Shown: positions 50,622 to 54,591 of the stretch, piece by piece
Numbering within the stretch: position 1 is the first letter of the stretch
Layout: each line of letters opens with the position of its first letter
Assembly (NCBI GenBank): GCA_964472305.1
Contig: CAYYJR010000024.1
Location: 1 to 54,591, forward strand
DNA: 54,591 nucleotides
Direction of reading: 5' to 3'
Source of the DNA: CAYYJR01 sp964472305
GTDB lineage: Bacteria; Armatimonadota; Hebobacteria; CAIYQO01
Made by a program: the position numbers and the translations under genes
Notes under the pieces: generated by a model
What the model was told of the DNA's origin: nothing
The model's input: the letters and a program-made list of their open reading frames with translations, nothing else
Database searches by the model: none

Positions 50622-51719
50622 ATGAACATCATACAGTTTTACGGGCACAGCGGCACCAACGGCGTCACCTGGGCGACGACCGATATCTGCCGCCACCTGG
50701 TCGCACGCGGGCACCGGTGCACGGTGGTGTGCCGCACCGATTCCTCCCTGCGCGCCGTGCCGGACAGCGTGACCTATCGCTACGCCCTGGGCCTGCACCG
50801 TCCGGGACTGCGGCGGCTGTTGCGGCGGATTATCCGCGAACACGACATCGAGCTGATCAACGCCCATTCACAGCGCGACGCCGACGTGGCCATCGCGGTC
50901 GCGCGCGAGATGGGCATCCCCGTGCTCTTTTCCGCGCACGAACTCAGCCGGAAGGCGTGTGATCTGGCCCCGCGCGCCGATGGCGTCATCGCGGTGTCGA
51001 TCGGCGTGGGGAATTTCCTGCGCGACCAGTATGCCCTGCCCGATCCGGTGCGCTATGCGGTACCCAACGGCATTGATATGAGCATCTTGCCGCGGGACGA
51101 CCGCGCGGTGTTGCGTGCGGAGTTGGGATTTCGACCGAACGAAGTGTGGTTTGGCTTCATCGGACGCGTGGTGCCCAACAAGAACGTGCACGGACTGGTG
51201 AGCGCTTTCGCGCTGGCGGCGCAACGCTCGCCGCACGTGCAGTTGATCATTATCGGCGCGGGCTCGTATGAAAAACAGGTGCGCCGGATGATTGACGAAC
51301 TGGGATTGCAATCGCGCGTGCGCATGCAGGGCTGGCAACCGCGCGAGCAGGCGCTGCGCGTCACCGCCGCGCTGGACGTGCTGGCGCTGCCCTCGCTGGC
51401 CGCTGAAGGACTGTCCAATGCGCTGCTCGCCGCCATGGCGCTGGGCGTGCCGGTGCTGGCCTCCGATATTCCCTCGCAGATCGGCGGGCCCATTCGGCAC
51501 GGCGCGACCGGCTGGCTGGTCGATATCGGCACCCCGGCGTTACTCGCGGAGGCGATCCTCGCCACTGAGGCCTGCGGAGCGGACGCGCGCGCGGCACTGG
51601 GCGCGGCGGCGCGACAGGAGATCGAGGCGCACTACCGCATGGAGCGCGTCATCGACCAACTGGAGACGGCGTTCCGCGAAACGTTGGCGCGCGCGGGCAA
51701 GACCGTGCCTACGCCGTAG
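50622..51719 (+). CDS. GT4-family glycosyltransferase
   Basis: 365 residues, GT-B fold. IIQFYGHSGTNGVTWATTDI is the N-terminal acceptor region, ANAHSQRDADV-like NAHSQRDADVA follows and VPNGIDMSILPR leads into the donor domain. FIGRVVPNKNVHGLVSAF and LPSLAAEGLSNALLAAMALGVPV carry the nucleotide-sugar Lys and Glu motifs. The frame is open from 50424 over the GT2 gene, but ATG 50622 follows the strong promoter and an AAAGG site. The 3' end overlaps nfo by 11 bases, tail to tail. Confidence 0.92.
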   Translation: MNIIQFYGHSGTNGVTWATTDICRHLVARGHRCTVVCRTDSSLRAVPDSVTYRYALGLHRPGLRRLLRRIIREHDIELINAHSQRDADVAIAVAREMGIPVLFSAHELSRKACDLAPRADGVIAVSIGVGNFLRDQYALPDPVRYAVPNGIDMSILPRDDRAVLRAELGFRPNEVWFGFIGRVVPNKNVHGLVSAFALAAQRSPHVQLIIIGAGSYEKQVRRMIDELGLQSRVRMQGWQPREQALRVTAALDVLALPSLAAEGLSNALLAAMALGVPVLASDIPSQIGGPIRHGATGWLVDIGTPALLAEAILATEACGADARAALGAAARQEIEAHYRMERVIDQLETAFRETLARAGKTVPTP

Positions 51720-52560
51720 CCAGCTTCTGCAACAGGCGCAGGTTCACCGCGTGCTGCTCCTCGCCGCCCGAAGTCTCCAGGATCTTCGGCACGCCGGCCA
51801 ACCGCGGATCGCGCAGCAACCGCCGAAACGGCTCCAGTCCCAGTTGTCCCGTTCCGGGGCTCAGGTGGTGGTCGGCATGGCTGCCCAGCGCCTTGTCGGT
51901 ATCGTTGACGTGGATCACCCGCAGGCGTTCGATGCCGATCTGACGGTCGAAGTTATCCCACAATCGCGCGTATTGCGCTTCGTTGCGCAGGTCATACCCC
52001 GCGGCGAATACGTGGGCGGTATCCAGACACACGCCCAGCGCCTGCTGGCGCGCGACCCGCGCGAATAACCGCGGGTACTGCGCGAATTCACCACCCAGGT
52101 AGGATCCCTGCCCGGCGGTCGTCTCCAGCACGATCTGCACCCCAGCGTCCTCAGCCGGCGGGATCAGCAGGTTCAGGCTTTCCGCCAGCCGCGTCATCCC
52201 TTCTTCCAGCGTGCCGCCCTTATATGAGCCCCAGTGGATCACCACCGACGGCAATCCCAGCACGCGGCAGCGCTCGATCTCCTGGCGGAAGGCGAGTCGC
52301 GACTTCTCCAACAGCACGGGATCGGACGAAGCCAGGTTGATCAGGTATGATTCATGTGAGACGATGGGCGCCACCCCCGCAGCTGCGCGCGCGGCCTGAA
52401 AGGCTTCCACCTCCTCCGGCGTGTAGCTCTTGTCACGCCACTGCTGCGGACTGGCGGTGAACAACTGTGCGCAATGCGCGCCCAGTTCCACCGCGGTCTG
52501 CACCAGCGCCGCCAGCCCGTGGCTGGTGGACAGGTGGGCGCCGATCAATGGGACTGTCAT
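51709..52560 (-). CDS. nfo: Deoxyribonuclease IV (AP endonuclease)
   Basis: 283 residues, TIM barrel with a trinuclear zinc site. IGAHLSTSHGL (first His), FTASPQQW, SHESYLINLAS, VIHWGSYKGG (His), IVLETTAGQGSYLG (Glu), CLDTAHVFAAGYD (Asp/His) and HVNDTDKALGSHADHH (His, Asp, His) give the full ligand set. It incises abasic sites in base-excision repair. The frame extends 36 codons further; ATG 52560 has GGGAGGA at good spacing. Confidence 0.96.
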   Translation of the reverse strand: MTVPLIGAHLSTSHGLAALVQTAVELGAHCAQLFTASPQQWRDKSYTPEEVEAFQAARAAAGVAPIVSHESYLINLASSDPVLLEKSRLAFRQEIERCRVLGLPSVVIHWGSYKGGTLEEGMTRLAESLNLLIPPAEDAGVQIVLETTAGQGSYLGGEFAQYPRLFARVARQQALGVCLDTAHVFAAGYDLRNEAQYARLWDNFDRQIGIERLRVIHVNDTDKALGSHADHHLSPGTGQLGLEPFRRLLRDPRLAGVPKILETSGGEEQHAVNLRLLQKLATA

Positions 52561-52839
52561 GCTCGATCCTCCCGAAGAAGACTCTGGTGCAAAGACTTCG
52601 CCGTAGCCCGGCATCCTCCTGCTCGTGCCGGCCGGCGGTATACTCCGGTGGATTATGCGGATTGGCACAGAGTGATGCCCCCCTCGGCAGCTTGTGGGAC
52701 ATTATCGGAAAATATTTTCGCGGACTTAACACATCTTTCGCCTTGTTATGGAATAAGCAGACATACCGAGCAATCCCGTGGTTGTGGACGTACCGGCGAA
52801 TTGCCGATACCGTTGCTCGGTGATCCAAGGGGGTCAGGG

Positions 52840-53598
52840 ATGAAAAGACGCCTGTACTGTGTCGCAGCACTGCTGTGCCCGGTATTGATGAGCGTGGTAG
52901 CGCCGAATTGTCGGGGTGAGGCATCACCTCCAACACGGCTTGCCGCGTCCACCAGCACAGGTTCCCATCGCGGGACTCACGCCACGCCGGCCACGGCGGT
53001 GCGGGGGGTCACGGCATCCGCCTCTACCGGCTTCCAGCACAGCCTGCGGTATCTCAGCTATTCCGGCGAGCAGTTTGACGAAGAGGCCGCGGCGTGCGGC
53101 GCCGCGCAGCCCGTGCAGCTAACCTCGTCCACAGCGTCGCACACGTCACCGGCGATCACGCCCGTACAGTTGCCGTCCGCCGGCGATGTCCGGCGGCACA
53201 CCGGGGGCGTCGGCGCCACCCTGCGCGACGTCGGCGACAATTTCCGCCGGGGCATCAGCAACCTCGGCCTGGCCATCAGCGGCCAATTACAGCGCCTGCA
53301 GGCGCTTGGCCGGTGGTGCCGGAAGACCGCCGGCATGCTGGCAGATATCAACCATCTCTTCGCCGAAGCATATCAGCGGCTGCAGGGAGCATCCTCACGC
53401 CTCTCCGCCGAGACGATGCCGGTGGTGCCCGCACCGCGCACGCCCGCGCACGATGCCCGTGCGGTGTCGGTGTCGGAAGGATATCGCTATATCTGGCAGA
53501 ACTCGCAAGGTGATTGCATCCTGTCGCAGGATCCCAACTTCGATCCCAACGCCGGGGCGGGTCACGCATGGCAGCGCATCCAGCGCACGACACCGTGA
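52840..53598 (+). CDS. Secreted protein of unknown function
   Basis: 252 residues. The start MKRRLYCVAALLCPVLMSVV is a signal peptide; Cys near residue 24 (APNCRG) could mimic a lipobox but lacks the usual LxxC spacing. A Ser/Thr/Ala-rich linker follows, then an amphipathic helical part at about 125-185 (VGDNFRRGISNLGLAISGQ). A final segment carries GYRYIWQNSQGDCILSQDP. I recognise no family. ATG 52840 follows AAGGGGG; the frame is open to 52474 over nfo, which is rejected. A weak TTAACA-N17-TGGAAT pair at 52726-52754 could drive it; the 279-base gap before it holds nothing else. Confidence 0.65.
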   Translation: MKRRLYCVAALLCPVLMSVVAPNCRGEASPPTRLAASTSTGSHRGTHATPATAVRGVTASASTGFQHSLRYLSYSGEQFDEEAAACGAAQPVQLTSSTASHTSPAITPVQLPSAGDVRRHTGGVGATLRDVGDNFRRGISNLGLAISGQLQRLQALGRWCRKTAGMLADINHLFAEAYQRLQGASSRLSAETMPVVPAPRTPAHDARAVSVSEGYRYIWQNSQGDCILSQDPNFDPNAGAGHAWQRIQRTTP

Positions 53599-53618
53599 TC
53601 GATACGCGCCGCGGACGC

Positions 53619-53647
53619 TTGCCCAAATCGGCGAGACGGTGTATAGT
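53619..53647 (+). promoter_or_regulatory. Candidate promoter of the acyl-ACP-reductase-like gene
   Basis: TTGCCC (53619-53624), 17-base spacer, TATAGT (53642-53647); nine of twelve consensus bases, 40 bases before the ATG. Confidence 0.45.
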
Positions 53648-53686
53648 CCTGTCGGTGTTGCAGAAGCCAGCCGCCGCGAGGACTGT

Positions 53687-54591
53687 ATGGAACGTTTTGG
53701 TTTTTTAATCCACCCCATCTCCGTCCGCAAGGATCTCGCTCGTAAATATCCCCTGGCACGCTTTTTCCCGGAGTCCTGGGTCGAAGCGGCGATCACCCGG
53801 GTTCCACCCAAGATGATTTCGCACATCACCGGCGTCCGCTCGACCACCGGCACAGAGGCAGAAGGCTGGTTTGTCGGCTGCCCCCTGACCCCGCGACAGT
53901 TCCTGCAACTTGACGAGGAATTCGTGACGCGTAAAATCATCAGCGCCGCGCGCCTTGCCCAGCACACCGGGGCGAAAATCGTCGGCCTCGGTGCCTACAC
54001 CTCCATCGCGGGCGACGGCGGCATCACGGTGGCGCGTAACGTGGATATCGCCGTCACGACCGGCAACAGCTACACCTGCTACACCGCCATCGCCGGCGCG
54101 CGCCAGGGTGCGGCGTTGCTTGGCATGAACCCGACGGCAGCCTGCGTCGCGGTGGTCGGCGCCACCGGCTCGATTGGCCGCGTCTGCGCTCACCTGCTGG
54201 CGGAAGACGGCGTGGGGGAGATGCTGCTGCTGGGGCGCGACCGCGCGCGGCTGCAGGCGGTGGCGGAGGAGTTGCCCGCCGGCACGCCGGTGCGGATTTC
54301 CACCGACATCGACGCCGACCTGCCGCACGCCGATATTATCATCACCGTCACCTCGGCGGTGGACGCGGTCATCGAGCCGCACCACCTGAAATCCGGCGCG
54401 GTGATATGCGACGTCTCCCGCCCCCGCGACGTTTCCGTGCGCGTTGCCCAACAGCGCGACGACGTGCTGGTGATCGAAGGCGGGGTGGTCGCCGTGCCCG
54501 GCGCGGTGGAATTTCACTTCAATTTCGGCTTCCCCGCGCGCACCAGCTACGCCTGCATGGCGGAGACGATGATCCTGGCGCTGGAAGGCCG
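53687..54591 (+). CDS. Long-chain acyl-ACP reductase-like protein, 3' truncated by window end
   Basis: ATG at 53687 opens a frame of 301 codons with no stop before the window ends. Layout follows cyanobacterial acyl-ACP reductase (AAR). The N-terminal MERFGFLIHPISV leads to IVGLGAYTSIAG and VTTGNSYTCYTA. A Rossmann NADPH motif GATGSIG lies at residues 158-164, then LLLGRDRARLQ. VIEGGVVAVPG and SYACMAETMILALEG follow; the last places Cys290 where AAR has its catalytic thioester-forming Cys. AAR reduces fatty acyl-ACP to aldehyde; other members are annotated as shikimate-dehydrogenase-like, so the substrate is open. No aldehyde-deformylating oxygenase gene is in view, though the downstream side is cut off. 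Confidence 0.75.
   Translation, partial: MERFGFLIHPISVRKDLARKYPLARFFPESWVEAAITRVPPKMISHITGVRSTTGTEAEGWFVGCPLTPRQFLQLDEEFVTRKIISAARLAQHTGAKIVGLGAYTSIAGDGGITVARNVDIAVTTGNSYTCYTAIAGARQGAALLGMNPTAACVAVVGATGSIGRVCAHLLAEDGVGEMLLLGRDRARLQAVAEELPAGTPVRISTDIDADLPHADIIITVTSAVDAVIEPHHLKSGAVICDVSRPRDVSVRVAQQRDDVLVIEGGVVAVPGAVEFHFNFGFPARTSYACMAETMILALEG

Overview
The window is a contiguous, gene-dense, GC-rich bacterial chromosome segment. Several traits point to a didermic Terrabacteria-type organism, most plausibly Armatimonadota. It carries a Ddl / FtsQ-like / DUF881 / small-basic-protein division cluster (a Firmicutes, Actinobacteria and Armatimonadota habit) together with an LptD/OstA-like outer-membrane beta-barrel. 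It also has HrcA, a polysaccharide pyruvyltransferase-family protein, several UroD-superfamily proteins and a cyanobacterial-type acyl-ACP-reductase-like gene. This placement is inference; no rRNA gene is present.

Region 1 (1-11130) is an accessory carbohydrate locus. An unrecognised 5'-truncated gene, a GH28/GH49-like beta-helix protein, a sialate-O-acetylesterase-like SGNH hydrolase, a pectate-lyase-3 beta-helix protein and an unassigned TIM-barrel-like protein run in one direction with short gaps or overlaps. Three UroD/MtaA-superfamily proteins follow on the same strand, then a convergent short-chain dehydrogenase. None of the four catalytic-looking sugar proteins has a visible signal peptide, so the locus looks built for intracellular work on decorated oligosaccharides. 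The three UroD-like proteins have progressively lost the zinc ligands seen in methyl-transferring MtaA/CmuA relatives, whereas a fourth copy at 43 kb keeps all three.

Region 2 (11735-31083) is a respiratory block. A quinol-dependent nitric oxide reductase (TTG start, strong Shine-Dalgarno) is followed by a complete complex I operon nuoA-B-CD-E-F-G-H-I-J-K-L-M-N, with the NuoC-NuoD fusion and a long NuoG as in enterobacteria. cydA and cydB (cytochrome bd) follow 22 bp after nuoN. Together they give NADH to quinone to O2, with an NO-reducing branch.

Region 3 (31300-38000) holds housekeeping genes: fhs (minus strand, with a clear terminator), ddl, an ftsQ-like gene, a DUF881 gene, a small basic protein gene and enolase (minus strand).

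Region 4 (38030-44540) contains an orphan Cas3-like helicase with a C-terminal HD domain and no CRISPR array or other cas gene. It also contains a 30-residue Lys-rich protein beginning MGDKSPK, a small ankyrin protein, hrcA and the fourth UroD-like gene. Intergenic palindromes lie around the last of these.

Region 5 (44540-54591) is envelope related: an LptD-like protein with an invasin/Big-1-like front domain, YqeG phosphatase, a pyruvyltransferase-family protein and three glycosyltransferases. Endonuclease IV, a secreted protein of unknown function and a 3'-truncated acyl-ACP-reductase-like gene running off the window end complete it.

No tRNA, rRNA, insertion sequence or CRISPR array was recognised. 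Starts were revised wherever a Shine-Dalgarno or domain boundary argued against the longest reading frame.
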